In this document: positions 34,773 to 43,500 of the stretch, piece after piece
How positions within the stretch are numbered: the stretch's first letter is position 1
How the letters are laid out: each line of letters begins with the position of its first letter
Source of the DNA: JACVRX01 sp963831385
Lineage (GTDB): Bacteria; Actinomycetota; Actinomycetes; Jiangellales; Jiangellaceae
Direction: 5' to 3'
DNA: 64,000 nucleotides
NCBI GenBank assembly: GCA_963831385.1
Contig: CAWHPW010000006.1
Location: forward strand, 124,001-188,000
The notes under the pieces: model-generated
The model's database searches: none
Seen by the model: only the letters and a program-made list of their open reading frames with translations
What the model was told of the DNA's origin: nothing
Position numbers and translations under genes: made by a program

Positions 34773-35316
34773 TCGCAGCGTCCGGCTCGCCTGGGCCGAC
34801 GACGCACCCGCGATCGCCGCTGTCCAGGCCCGCGCGTGGCAGTCCTACGCAGACCTGCTGCCCGGTGCCCTCGTCGCAGGCATCGATACCGAAGCTTTCG
34901 CCGAGACGTGGCGGCAGGCCATAGCGAAGCCGCCGAGTGCGCATCACCGGGTCTTGGTCGCGCTGGAACGCAACACCGTGGTCGGCTTTGCCGCGACTGC
35001 GCCCTCCGACGACCCGGACGCGGAGCTCGGCGACGGCGAGGTCGTCGCCTTCCACGTCGACCCCGATGCCACCGGCACCGGGCACGGCTCCCGCCTGGTG
35101 TCGGCCGTCGCCGACACGCTTCGCGCCGACGGGTTCAGTCATGCTCGGGTCTGGCTGATCGCAGGCGACGACGCCGTCCGAGCCTTCCTCGAGCCGGCCG
35201 GCTGGGGGGCCGATGGGGCCCACCGACAGCTCGACCTCACCGGGGACGGCATGACGACGCTGCGTCAGGTGCGGCTGCAGACAGACCTGCGCTCCCTCGC
35301 GCCCGAATCCCCATGA
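34759..35316 (+). CDS. GNAT family N-acetyltransferase
   Basis: 185 residues. GNAT fold with the acetyl-CoA loop in EVVAFHVDPDATGTGHGSRL and a motif-B-like HARVWLIAGDDAVRAFLEPAGW. ATG 34759 overlaps the ClpC2-like gene by 14 bases, so the two are probably translated together. Acceptor unknown. Confidence 0.85.
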   Translation: MATADRSVRLAWADDAPAIAAVQARAWQSYADLLPGALVAGIDTEAFAETWRQAIAKPPSAHHRVLVALERNTVVGFAATAPSDDPDAELGDGEVVAFHVDPDATGTGHGSRLVSAVADTLRADGFSHARVWLIAGDDAVRAFLEPAGWGADGAHRQLDLTGDGMTTLRQVRLQTDLRSLAPESP

Positions 35317-35928
35317 TCATGTCGAGGCGAGGTACGCCCGCCCTCGCGGAGACAGCCGATACCCGACGTCCAGGCTCTCGGTGAGCCCGAGGTTCTTGAG
35401 CTTGCGCACATCGGTCTTGAAGCTCGCCCTGTCGCGATCGAGGAGACCAGCAAGGTCGGCAGCTCGGACCGCCGGCTGCTCGCGGATCAGGGCCAGGGTC
35501 TCGCGGGTCCATGGTCCGTGGCTGCTTGCCCGGTCGAGCCGGTCCAGGCGACGCGTGACCTCCGCAATCGTGCCCTCGTCGAGGTCGGCCGACGCCGCCA
35601 GGACAGCGCGCGGGTCCGGTTCGGTGACCTTGCAGAACTCGATCCGGTACAGGTGGCTCTCCGGCCGGTCGGGGAGCTCGGCGACCAGGCCGGCGGCATC
35701 CCGGTGTCCCGCCTGGCGCGCCTCGTCGTCGCGAATTTCGTCGGGACTGGCAATCGTGACCGAGGTGACTTCGACGATGCCTGCCGGCGTGCGGTAACGG
35801 CGCCCACTCACGACCTGCTGCCGGCGCCACCGGCGATAGGTGAGAGTGACCGAGCCGTCGGCGATCCCCGGCCAGAACCGCTTCGGGAACAGCACCGGCG
35901 CAGCGTAGTGCGATCTCGCTGTCGGCAT
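35317..35928 (-). CDS. ASCH-like domain fused to a winged helix
   Basis: 203 residues. Residues 10-105 resemble an ASCH/PUA-like domain (FWPGIADGSVTLTYRRWRRQ, VVSGRRYRTPAGIVEVTSVTI, HLYRIEFCKV). Residues 125-200 look like a winged helix (TRETLALIREQPAVRAADLAGLL, FKTDVRKLKNLGLTESL). ASCH domains bind RNA or modified nucleotides; the fusion suggests a nucleic-acid-binding regulator, which is inference. Its stop abuts the convergent GNAT stop. Confidence 0.7.
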   Translation of the reverse strand: MPTARSHYAAPVLFPKRFWPGIADGSVTLTYRRWRRQQVVSGRRYRTPAGIVEVTSVTIASPDEIRDDEARQAGHRDAAGLVAELPDRPESHLYRIEFCKVTEPDPRAVLAASADLDEGTIAEVTRRLDRLDRASSHGPWTRETLALIREQPAVRAADLAGLLDRDRASFKTDVRKLKNLGLTESLDVGYRLSPRGRAYLAST

Positions 35929-35981
35929 CGGCGGCTAGGCTGCCTGAGTTCTGGTCATCAACGCAGCGTTGCGGGAGAGGC

Positions 35982-36617
35982 ATGTCCTTCCAAGGCTTCC
36001 CAGTGGAAGCGCTCGACTTCTACGAGGGTCTCGAGTCCGACAACACCAAGACGTACTGGACGGCGCACAAGGCGATCTACGACGAGTGCGTGCGGGCACC
36101 GCTGGTCGCGCTCTGCGAGGCGCTCGAGCCTGAGTTCGGGGATGTCCACTTGTTCCGGCCCTACAACGACCTTCGGTTCGCCAAAGGCCGCAGCCCGTAC
36201 AAGGAGCAACAAGGCGCGGTGGTCGGTGAGCACTACCTGCATGTGTCGGCTGCGGGCCTGTTCGCGGCCAGCGGTTATCACCAGATGGCCGCCGACCAGG
36301 TGGAGCGTTATCGCCAGGGCGTGGACGACAAACGCACCGGCGGGAAGCTCGCGCGGGTAGTCGGCGAGATCCGCTCCCAGGGATACACCGTGGGCGGCGA
36401 CGCGCTGAAGACTCAGCCGCGCGGCTACCCGGCGGATCATCCGCGGATCGAGCTGCTGCGGTACAAGGGGCTGGCCGCGTGGATCGAATTCGGGTCACCT
36501 GCCTGGTTGCACACCGCCGAGGCCGCCGAGCGGGTCGCGCAGGCATGGCGGGACATCGCCCCCCTGTCCCGCTGGCTCGACGCCAACGTCGGTTCGTCCA
36601 CGATGCCCAGGCGCTGA
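35982..36617 (+). CDS. DUF2461 (TIGR02453) family protein
   Basis: 211 residues: FPVEALDFYEGLESDNTKTYW at the start, then GDVHLFRPYNDLRFAKGRSPYKEQ and YHVS-like LHVSAAGLFAASGYHQMA, the signature of this conserved family. No function is established. GAGAGGC lies upstream of ATG 35982. Confidence 0.88.
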   Translation: MSFQGFPVEALDFYEGLESDNTKTYWTAHKAIYDECVRAPLVALCEALEPEFGDVHLFRPYNDLRFAKGRSPYKEQQGAVVGEHYLHVSAAGLFAASGYHQMAADQVERYRQGVDDKRTGGKLARVVGEIRSQGYTVGGDALKTQPRGYPADHPRIELLRYKGLAAWIEFGSPAWLHTAEAAERVAQAWRDIAPLSRWLDANVGSSTMPRR

Positions 36618-36628
36618 CCCGGTCACGA

Positions 36629-37312
36629 ATGGGCTGGCCGGAGGAGCGCGCCTCTATCCGTCGCGACGCACTGGGCATCGCTGCCTACGCCGGTGCGTTC
36701 GGCATCTCGCTGGGGGCCATTGCCGTGGCGTCTGGGCTGTCTGTGCTGCAGACGGGCCTGCTCAGCCTGGCGATGTTCTCCGGAGCGTCGCAGGTGGCGT
36801 TCATCAGCGTGGCGGGCGCCGGCGGGTCTGCGCTCGCGGCGATTCCCGCTGCCCTCCTGCTCGGCGTACGGAACACGTTCTATGGGATCCGGCTCGTCGA
36901 GGTGCTGGGAGTACGTGGTCGTCGGGTCGCTGTCGCAGCCCAGTTCGTGCTCGACGAAACCACGGCGATGGTGATTGCCCGCGAGGACAGGCGGGCGCAG
37001 CGCTACGCGTTCTGGTTCACCGGTGTTCTGCTGTTCGTCGTCTGGAACCTCGGGACGATCGGCGGCGCCCTCGGCGGTTCCGCGATCGGGGACACTGCAG
37101 CCCTCGGGCTCGACGCCGTCGTTCCCGCGGCGTTTCTGGCTCTGATCTGGCCGGGCCTTGACGACGTCACCAGTCGGCTGGTGGCGATCGGCGGTGCGCT
37201 GGTCGCCACAGCGCTCGTACCAGTGCTGCCACCTGGCATTCCGGTGCTCGCCGCAGCTCCGGTTGCCGTCGTCGCTGGCCTGTGGCGGCGCGAACCCCGG
37301 AGTGCCGCGTGA
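36629..37312 (+). CDS. azlC: AzlC family branched-chain amino acid exporter subunit
   Basis: 227 residues, about six membrane helices. AzlC pattern: SLAMFSGASQVAFISVAGAGG, PAALLLGVRNTFYGI, and AVAAQFVLDETTAMV. With AzlD it exports branched-chain amino acids or analogues. ATG 36629 follows the DUF2461 stop by 11 bases. Confidence 0.88.
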   Translation: MGWPEERASIRRDALGIAAYAGAFGISLGAIAVASGLSVLQTGLLSLAMFSGASQVAFISVAGAGGSALAAIPAALLLGVRNTFYGIRLVEVLGVRGRRVAVAAQFVLDETTAMVIAREDRRAQRYAFWFTGVLLFVVWNLGTIGGALGGSAIGDTAALGLDAVVPAAFLALIWPGLDDVTSRLVAIGGALVATALVPVLPPGIPVLAAAPVAVVAGLWRREPRSAA

Positions 37313-37611
37313 TCTGGGTTGCCATCATCACGGCCTCCGTCGGCTGCTATCTGCTCAAGCTGGCCGGACTGTCGCTGCCACAGGCCCTACTCGATCGGCC
37401 CGACGTACAACGAGTCGCCGCGTTGTTGCCGATCGCACTGCTCGCGGCCCTGGTCGCCGTCGGGACCTTCGCCGACGGAAGCCAGCTCACCATCGATGCG
37501 CGGGTCGCCGGAGTCGCTGCCGCCGTCGTCGCCCTCGTTCTCAGAGCGCCGTTCCTGGTCGTGATCGTTGTCGCAGCAGCCACGACGGCGATACTGCGGG
37601 CGGTGAGCTGA
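37309..37611 (+). CDS. azlD: AzlD domain protein
   Basis: 100 residues, about four membrane helices, from GTG 37309, which overlaps the azlC stop (GTGA). The pattern WVAIITASVGCYLLKLAG...VQRVAALLPIALLAALV fits the small AzlD partner of AzlC. Confidence 0.88.
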   Translation: MIWVAIITASVGCYLLKLAGLSLPQALLDRPDVQRVAALLPIALLAALVAVGTFADGSQLTIDARVAGVAAAVVALVLRAPFLVVIVVAAATTAILRAVS

Positions 37612-37630
37612 CATGGCAGTCTGCTGGGCC

Positions 37631-38044
37631 TCAGGCGCCCACTACCACCGCAATCCACGATGTGATCAGCGCTGCGAACACCAGCAGGCCGATTCCGGTA
37701 TGCAGGTAGTCGGGAACCGGGCGGCTGCCGCGTGCCGGAAGGTACGTGGCCGTCTCCTGCTTCGGCCTCTGAAGCGCGAATGCAGGCCGGCCGGTGAAGT
37801 ACGGGATCCACCACTCCAGCAGGTGAGATGCGAACACCAGCGTGTACGCCAACGCCGAGCACCACAGGGCCCATCGATGGCCGAGCAAGGTTCCGATTGC
37901 CAAGATGCCGAGCACGACCTGCATTAATGCGAGCACTGACCTCTTCTCGTGCCGCAGGTCGTTGAACGGTGGCATCGACACCCAGTGCGTCACCGTGAAG
38001 TAGGCGACGAACATCAGCTGGCAAACGCCCGCGACAACCTCCAC
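37631..38044 (-). CDS. Hypothetical four-helix membrane protein
   Basis: 137 residues from GTG 38044, about four membrane helices. The loop WWIPYFTGRPAFALQRPKQE is distinctive. I do not recognise a characterised family. It lies downstream of the two genes that follow on the minus strand and may be cotranscribed. Confidence 0.65.
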   Translation of the reverse strand: MEVVAGVCQLMFVAYFTVTHWVSMPPFNDLRHEKRSVLALMQVVLGILAIGTLLGHRWALWCSALAYTLVFASHLLEWWIPYFTGRPAFALQRPKQETATYLPARGSRPVPDYLHTGIGLLVFAALITSWIAVVVGA

Positions 38045-38077
38045 TTGCCCTCCGAATCCGCAGCAGCCAGGCGTCGG

Positions 38078-39064
38078 TCAACCGAATGCCGGCATCGGGC
38101 CACCGGTGCGGACCGCCGCAGCAACCGCACGAACCGCGGCAGTGACGACCGCGGCGTGCGCCTGCTCGGAGACGAGCGTGTAGTGCGTCGCGCCCTCGAC
38201 TGTGACGTGTCGACAGTTCGACGACAAAGTTGCGAGCTCGTCCTGCAGCCGAGTCAGAACGTCCGCGTACTTGTCCTGCTCGGTCACGCTGAGCACGGCC
38301 AGAGGCAGGTCGCCAAGGCTTCGCGTCGCATTGACCTCATGCCGGGACAACCGGTTCCAGGCGAGCAGTGCGTCGGCGGCGACGGACCATCCTTGCGGGC
38401 GGGCGAGGTACGCGCGCATCTCGGCGTACTCGCGAGGCGGCAGACCGGCGATGAACGACCGCTCAGCGTGAATGAGCCGAATCAGTCCCAGCCGTGCGAG
38501 CAAGGCCGTCGTCCGGTTGCCCAATGCGACAGTGCGCCCTCCGCGAGAAGCCTTGATGTGTTCCCACTGGTCGGGGTGCGAGGAGTCAACGAGGACCAGG
38601 CCCGCCGCTTCGTCGCGGTACTTGTCGGCGAACATCCGCATGACAAGTCCGCCGTACGAGTGACCTGCCAGCAGATAGGGAGGCCGGATATCAGCCGCCT
38701 GCAACGCGGAGTGCAACTCCTCAGCGGCGGTTCCGGCGTCCAACGATCCGGCGCCGCGTTCACTCCAGCCCAGCCCTGCGCGGTCGTACGAGACCACCCG
38801 CCCGTCCCGGGCGAGTTCGTCGCGAACCCACGCCCAATTGGATGAGAACGAACCGATCCCGGCCTCGAGAATCGTGGTGGGAGACGAACCTTGTTCTCCG
38901 ACCACACGCACGTGCAGATGGTGGTCCCCGACGTCGACCAACGTGCCCGGCGGTGGGTAGCGGTCGTGGTCCCGGCGACTTGCCAGCGCCTGTCCGCACG
39001 CGCCCATGCCGGCCGTTGCGAGCACGACGCCAGCACCGAGGCCAATGGTCTCGATCGGCTTCAC
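38078..39064 (-). CDS. Alpha/beta hydrolase, membrane-anchored or secreted
   Basis: 328 residues. An N-terminal hydrophobic segment (residues 5-27) may anchor it. The core has the nucleophile elbow GHSYGG (Ser136), an oxyanion stretch LEAGIGSFSSNW, acid Asp in LVLVDSSHPDQW or a later strand, and a catalytic His in VEGATHYTLV. Substrate unknown. GTG 39064 overlaps the upstream stop (GTGA). Confidence 0.85.
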   Translation of the reverse strand: MKPIETIGLGAGVVLATAGMGACGQALASRRDHDRYPPPGTLVDVGDHHLHVRVVGEQGSSPTTILEAGIGSFSSNWAWVRDELARDGRVVSYDRAGLGWSERGAGSLDAGTAAEELHSALQAADIRPPYLLAGHSYGGLVMRMFADKYRDEAAGLVLVDSSHPDQWEHIKASRGGRTVALGNRTTALLARLGLIRLIHAERSFIAGLPPREYAEMRAYLARPQGWSVAADALLAWNRLSRHEVNATRSLGDLPLAVLSVTEQDKYADVLTRLQDELATLSSNCRHVTVEGATHYTLVSEQAHAAVVTAAVRAVAAAVRTGGPMPAFG

Positions 39065-39714
39065 GCCTCACTCCGCCCGGCATCTGCCGCCCGGGTAGCG
39101 GTGCGTTGACTGGCAGCAAGGACGGCAGCCGCTGCGGCGAAGCAGAGCAAGCCGACCGGACCGATCGGCGGCCCATGCAGGATGACGATTGCCGAGAGCG
39201 CCAGCAAGATCGAGACCGCCCACAGAGCGCCTAGCTGCCGGAACGCCGCCGCGGCGGCTAGCACGCCGACAATCCATCCCACCGCACCGATGGTCTGGAA
39301 CAGATCGGCCGAAAGGAAGGTGTGCCAGATGGCTTGGACCGCGTCAGCCGCGCCGCCGCGCTCGGCTGCGGGAAGGCCGTTGGCGTGCTGAACCACCACA
39401 CCCGCGGCAATGCCCAGGATGGCTTCCCCCGCGCCGTAGAACAGCACAAACACACCGGCGCCGACTCGACTTACCGACGCCAACACCCCGGACAGGTCAC
39501 GGACCAGCAGGTAGAGCGCAGCCCCGAGAAGCCCGATGAAGAACAGGGTGCCGACGTGGACGACAAGCCATTGATTCACCTGGTTCTGAAGGTCGTTGTA
39601 GATGTCATCGACGTCGAAAACCGGGTGAAAGAGCAGCAGCACCGCCCAGCCCAGCGGGACTCCCACGATGAACGCGAGCCGGTAGCCACTCAGCCGAGGC
39701 AGGTCGACGGCCAT
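39061..39714 (-). CDS. DUF4386-like membrane protein
   Basis: 217 residues from ATG 39714 with GGGAGAGG upstream. Six or so membrane helices; N-terminal LSGYRLAFIVGVPLGWAVLLLFHP. Resembles DUF4386-type actinobacterial membrane proteins, but that assignment is tentative. Coupled to the downstream hydrolase. Confidence 0.65.
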   Translation of the reverse strand: MAVDLPRLSGYRLAFIVGVPLGWAVLLLFHPVFDVDDIYNDLQNQVNQWLVVHVGTLFFIGLLGAALYLLVRDLSGVLASVSRVGAGVFVLFYGAGEAILGIAAGVVVQHANGLPAAERGGAADAVQAIWHTFLSADLFQTIGAVGWIVGVLAAAAAFRQLGALWAVSILLALSAIVILHGPPIGPVGLLCFAAAAAVLAASQRTATRAADAGRSEA

Positions 39715-39855
39715 GGCCTCTCCCTGGACGGTCGGAATGACGCCGATGGCGAGCATATCGATCAGTCGTCGGCGGCGGCGAGACAATCGAGTCGTGCCCC
39801 CCGAAGCTGAATCACGCCGGTACTCCAGCGCTGGTTCGCTGGAGTATTCGGGATC

Positions 39856-40863
39856 GTGGCGGGTGCCGAGGGCTGGTACTACACGGTTTCGATCGGCGCA
39901 TCGGGCGACGACTACACCGGGCTCGTTGCACCGCTGGCGAGGATAGCCCTCACCGTCGTCGCGGCGGTCACGCTCTGGCGCTCGAGACGAACGGACGACA
40001 ATCGCCCGTGGCGCTACCTGCGACGGACGTTGATCGGTGTCCTCAGTTTGATCGTCGCAGTGATGGTGGTGCGGCCGTTCATCGAAACCTATGGTCACAC
40101 CCATCTGGCCCGAGCGGTCGTGCCAGAGGCCGACATCGGCGGTGCCGCGTACGAGGAGGTGACCTTCGAGACGAGCGACGGTCTCGAACCATCGGGCTGG
40201 TATATCCCTTCCAAGAACCGCGCGGCGGTGGTCGCCATTACTGGCCGGAAGCTTCCCCGTTCCGCCGCGGCTTTCCTTGCTCGCAACGGGTACGGGGTGC
40301 TGCTCTTCGACCGGCGGGGCGAGGGCGAAGCGAGGGAGACCCGAACTCCTTCGGGTGGGACGGCGTCAGGGACATTGACGCGGCGGTTGCATATCTGCAA
40401 GGCCGATCCGACGTCGACCCAGACCGCATTGCCGGATTCGGGCTCTCGGTCGGGGGCGAGATGCTGATCGAGGCCGCGGCCGAGTCGGATGACCTCCAGG
40501 CTGTCGTCTCCGAAGGGGCAGGCATCCGCTCGATTCGAGAAGCCCTCGAATTGCCGGGCGTCGAGAGGTGGCTTCGGCTGCCGACCTGGGCGGCTGCGAC
40601 GCTCGGGACGGTCGATCTTCTCCAACCACCCACCGCCGCCGAACTTGAAGGACCTGATCAGCCGAATCGCTCCCCGTCCGATATTCCTCATCTACGCCGA
40701 GCAGGGTGTGTCCGGTGAACATCTGTCTGCGGCGTACTTCGAAGCGGCCGGCGAGCCGAAGCAACTCTGGCGAACCGACAGCGGCCATACCGGCGGCTAC
40801 GCAGCAGACCCACGAGAGTACGAGCGCCGCGTTGTGCAGTTCTTCGACACTGCCCTCGGCTAG
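39856..40863 (+). pseudogene. Alpha/beta hydrolase with two compensating frameshifts
   Basis: Three segments of one hydrolase lie in two frames. First: membrane-anchored N-terminus through GYGVLLFDRRGEGE (to about 40330). Then, shifted: SEGDPNSFGWDGVRDIDAAV with the nucleophile elbow GLSVGGE (to about 40600). Finally, back in the first frame: NHPPPPNLKDLISRIAPRPI to DSGHTGG and the stop at 40861-40863. The first break fits loss of one A in GAA-AGC. All catalytic parts survive, so a recent mutation or sequencing errors are likely. The frame is open upstream of GTG 39856 without another start. Confidence 0.75.
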
Positions 40864-41320
40864 TCCGGGTCCAGCCGGGTCGGCCTCTCGGCGCAGTCTT
40901 CCGGCCATGCCGCATGGTCTGTCGAGCGCGGCGCCGGTCACCGGCATCGTCGTAGGCAATGGCGAGCCGAAACCACGAGCGCCAGTCGTCGGGCGCCGCC
41001 TCGACGGCTGCCCGGCGCTTCTCGAACGCGGCGTCGGCCGCCAAGCGCTCGGGTCGCCCGCTCGGCCGGCGCGGCAGGTCGTCGACCGGCAAGCCTCCCT
41101 CAGCCTGCAACTCGCGGGCCATCTGCTGTGTCTCGATGCCGAACTGGATCTCCCGCCACAGCACCCATGCGCCGACCACCGGCAGGACGATGATGGCAAG
41201 TCCGAGAAGCACCGTCGTCGGCGTTCCCTCATCGATGAGCAGAACCCCGCGCCACCCGACGAGAACGAGGTAGGCCGCAATCAGCGCGCCGAGCGCCAGC
41301 GCGACCCGGCGAGCGGTCAC
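40688..41320 (-). CDS. Conserved hypothetical membrane protein downstream of dapB, C-terminus doubtful
   Basis: 210 residues as read from GTG 41320, which overlaps the dapB stop (GTGA). Two N-terminal membrane helices (residues 5-55) are followed by a cytoplasmic part with a TPR-like stretch (DDWRSWFRLAIAYDDAGDRRRARQTMR). After about residue 145 the sequence is Arg-rich and antisense to the hydrolase. An alternative frame ends with TAG at 40862-40860, right where the convergent gene ends, so the natural C-terminus may be frameshifted. Confidence 0.65.
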   Translation of the reverse strand: MTARRVALALGALIAAYLVLVGWRGVLLIDEGTPTTVLLGLAIIVLPVVGAWVLWREIQFGIETQQMARELQAEGGLPVDDLPRRPSGRPERLAADAAFEKRRAAVEAAPDDWRSWFRLAIAYDDAGDRRRARQTMRHGRKTAPRGRPGWTRTSRGQCRRTAQRGARTLVGLLRSRRYGRCRFARVASARRPLRSTPQTDVHRTHPARRR

Positions 41321-42057
41321 AACTCCAGCAGCTGCTCGAGCCCGACCGTCAGACCAGGCAGCGCAGCGACCCTGCGGACTCCCAACAGCACCCCGGGCAT
41401 GAACGAGATCCGGTCGAACGAGTCGTGCCGAATGGTGAGCTGCTCCCCCGGCCCGCCGAGCAGCACCTCCTGATGGGCGACCAGCCCGCGTAAGCGCACC
41501 GCGTGTACCCGAACGCCGTCGATGTCAGCTCCCCGGGCGCCCTCCAGCGCTGTCGTCGTGGCGTCGGGGACGGGAGGCAGTCCGCTGTCCTTGCGTTTCT
41601 CGGCGATCATTCTCGCCGTGCGGGCAGCGGTTCCGCTCGGCGCATCGATCTTGTCAGGGTGGTGCAACTCGACGACCTCGGCCGACTCGTAGAAGCGCGC
41701 CGCCTGCGCGGCGAAACGCATCATCAGCACAGCACCGAGAGAGAAGTTGGGTGCGATCAGCACGCCGGTGCCGGGGCTGGTCTCCAACGCCCAGCGAACC
41801 CGGTCGAGCTTGTCCTCGGTCCATCCGGTGGTTCCGACGACGGCATGCACGCCGCGCCGGACGCAGTGCAGCACGTTGGCCAGCGTCGCGTCGGGCGTCG
41901 AGAACTCGACGGCGACATTGGCCCCGGCCAGTTCGCCGAGATCGTCACCGAGGTCGAACCGGCCCACCAGCTCCAGGTCGTCGGCGTCCTCGACGGCTTG
42001 GCAGACCGTGCTGCCCATCCGGCCGGCTGCCCCGATCACGGCTACGGCGATGCTCAT
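41317..42057 (-). CDS. dapB: 4-hydroxy-tetrahydrodipicolinate reductase
   Basis: 246 residues. Nucleotide-binding GAAGRMG at 9-15, substrate/catalytic stretch VELHHPDKIDAPSGTA and TGWTEDKLD. It reduces tetrahydrodipicolinate precursors with NAD(P)H in the lysine/DAP pathway. Length and motifs are normal for actinobacterial DapB. Confidence 0.95.
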   Translation of the reverse strand: MSIAVAVIGAAGRMGSTVCQAVEDADDLELVGRFDLGDDLGELAGANVAVEFSTPDATLANVLHCVRRGVHAVVGTTGWTEDKLDRVRWALETSPGTGVLIAPNFSLGAVLMMRFAAQAARFYESAEVVELHHPDKIDAPSGTAARTARMIAEKRKDSGLPPVPDATTTALEGARGADIDGVRVHAVRLRGLVAHQEVLLGGPGEQLTIRHDSFDRISFMPGVLLGVRRVAALPGLTVGLEQLLEL

Positions 42058-42104
42058 GTCGCTCAGTGTGGCGTCCGACCAGGCGCCATCACCAGGCGAG
42101 TACG

Positions 42105-42136
42105 TACATCACCAGGCCTGCAGGCCTCGTGATGTA
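42105..42136. repeat. 32-bp palindrome with adjacent repeats between dapB and the M16 gene
   Basis: TACATCAC at 42105 pairs with GTGATGTA at 42129, around the inner palindrome AGGCCTGCAGGCCT; only one pair (42113/42128) mismatches. CATCACCAGGC occurs twice, 20 bases apart (42087 and 42107). GGGTGGTGAACGTGGTCA at 42144-42161 matches the right arm of the 61.2-kb element in 17 of 18 bases. Possible terminator, binding site or mobile palindromic repeat. Confidence 0.7.
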
Positions 42137-42183
42137 TAGGCAGGGGTGGTGAACGTGGTCATTCCGGTGGCGGCGGCGAGTTC

Positions 42184-43500
42184 TCAGGCGACGGCACGTT
42201 CGAACTGAGAGGGGTCGGCGAAGGGTCCGACGACACCGACTGCTGGGGGCGCCGCGAGCAGCTCACCGGCGATGGCCCGGATGTCGTCGAGGGTGACGGC
42301 GTCGATGCGCTCGAGCAGCTCCCCGACGCTCGGCAGCTCGCCGTAGACGAGCTCTGCCTTGGCCAGCCGGCTCATCCGCGAGCCGTTGTCCTCCAGGCCC
42401 AAGACCAGCCCGCCACGCAGTTGCCCCTTGCCCCTGGCCAGCTCCTCACTGGTGATGCCTCGGGCGGCGACGTCAGCCAACCCGTCGCGGCACAGCTCGA
42501 GCACGGTGTCGACCTTGGCGGGTTGGCACCCGACATACACCCCGAACATTCCGGTGTCGGCATAGTGCGAGGCGAAGGAGTAGACGGAATAGGCCAGTCC
42601 GCGCTTCTCCCGGATCTCCTGGAACAGCCGCGACGACATCCCGCCGCCGAAGGCGACGTTGAGGACACCTAGCGGGAACCGGCGGTCGTCGGTGCGGGGC
42701 AGCCCCGGCACGGCCAGAACCAGATTGGCTTGTTCGGTCGGACGTTCCAGCAGCGCGACTCCGGAGCTGGCTCGCGGAGCGCGGCCGCCGATCCGGGCCG
42801 GCTCGGGTTCCATCTCCTCAGCGAGAAAGTCGGCCCGCTCGAACGCCGAGCGGACCAGCCGGACGACGGTCGAGTGGTCGAGGTTGCCGGCTGCTGCCAC
42901 CACCACCCGCGAGGGCCGGTACCGCTGCCGGTAATAGCGGTTGATCACGCGGCGGGACAGAGTCGCAATGCTCTGCACCGTGCCGAGGATGGGCCGGCCC
43001 AGCGGAGCGGACCCCCACATCCGCTCGGCGAGCAGGTCGTGCACAGCGTCGGAGGGGTCGTCGTCGCGCATCGCGATCTCTTCGAGCACGACGTTGCGCT
43101 CGGACTCGACGTCCGCGGGAGTGACAAGCGAGGAGGTCACCAGATCTGACACCACGTCGACCGCCACCGGGAGATCCCGGTCCAGGACCCGCGCGTAGTA
43201 GCAGGTGAATTCCTTGGAGGTGAATGCGTTCACCTCACCGCCGACGGATTCGATAGCCGACGAGATCTCCAGCGCGGTGCGCCGGTGGGTGCCCTTGAAC
43301 AGCAGGTGCTCGAGATAGTGCGTCGCGCCTGCCTGTCCCGGAGTCTCGTCACGCGACCCGACGCCGACCCAGATACCGAACGCCACCGACCGGACGGTCG
43401 GAACTGCCTCGGTGATGATGCGAAGACCGGACGGGAGGACGGTCCGACGGATCAGCCCGCCGCCGTCCTCCGCCAGCAGTGTCCGGGTACTGGCCCTCAC
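42184..43500 (-). CDS. M16 family zinc peptidase (PqqL/processing-protease-like)
   Basis: 438 residues. Inverted zinc motif HYLEH (His61, Glu64, His65), with the distal glutamate in ESERNVVLEEIAM about 75 residues later. The C-terminal half is the inactive M16_C domain. Cytoplasmic; substrate unknown. GTG 43500 overlaps the pnp stop (GTGA), the usual pnp-M16 pair of actinobacteria. Confidence 0.92.
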   Translation of the reverse strand: MRASTRTLLAEDGGGLIRRTVLPSGLRIITEAVPTVRSVAFGIWVGVGSRDETPGQAGATHYLEHLLFKGTHRRTALEISSAIESVGGEVNAFTSKEFTCYYARVLDRDLPVAVDVVSDLVTSSLVTPADVESERNVVLEEIAMRDDDPSDAVHDLLAERMWGSAPLGRPILGTVQSIATLSRRVINRYYRQRYRPSRVVVAAAGNLDHSTVVRLVRSAFERADFLAEEMEPEPARIGGRAPRASSGVALLERPTEQANLVLAVPGLPRTDDRRFPLGVLNVAFGGGMSSRLFQEIREKRGLAYSVYSFASHYADTGMFGVYVGCQPAKVDTVLELCRDGLADVAARGITSEELARGKGQLRGGLVLGLEDNGSRMSRLAKAELVYGELPSVGELLERIDAVTLDDIRAIAGELLAAPPAVGVVGPFADPSQFERAVA

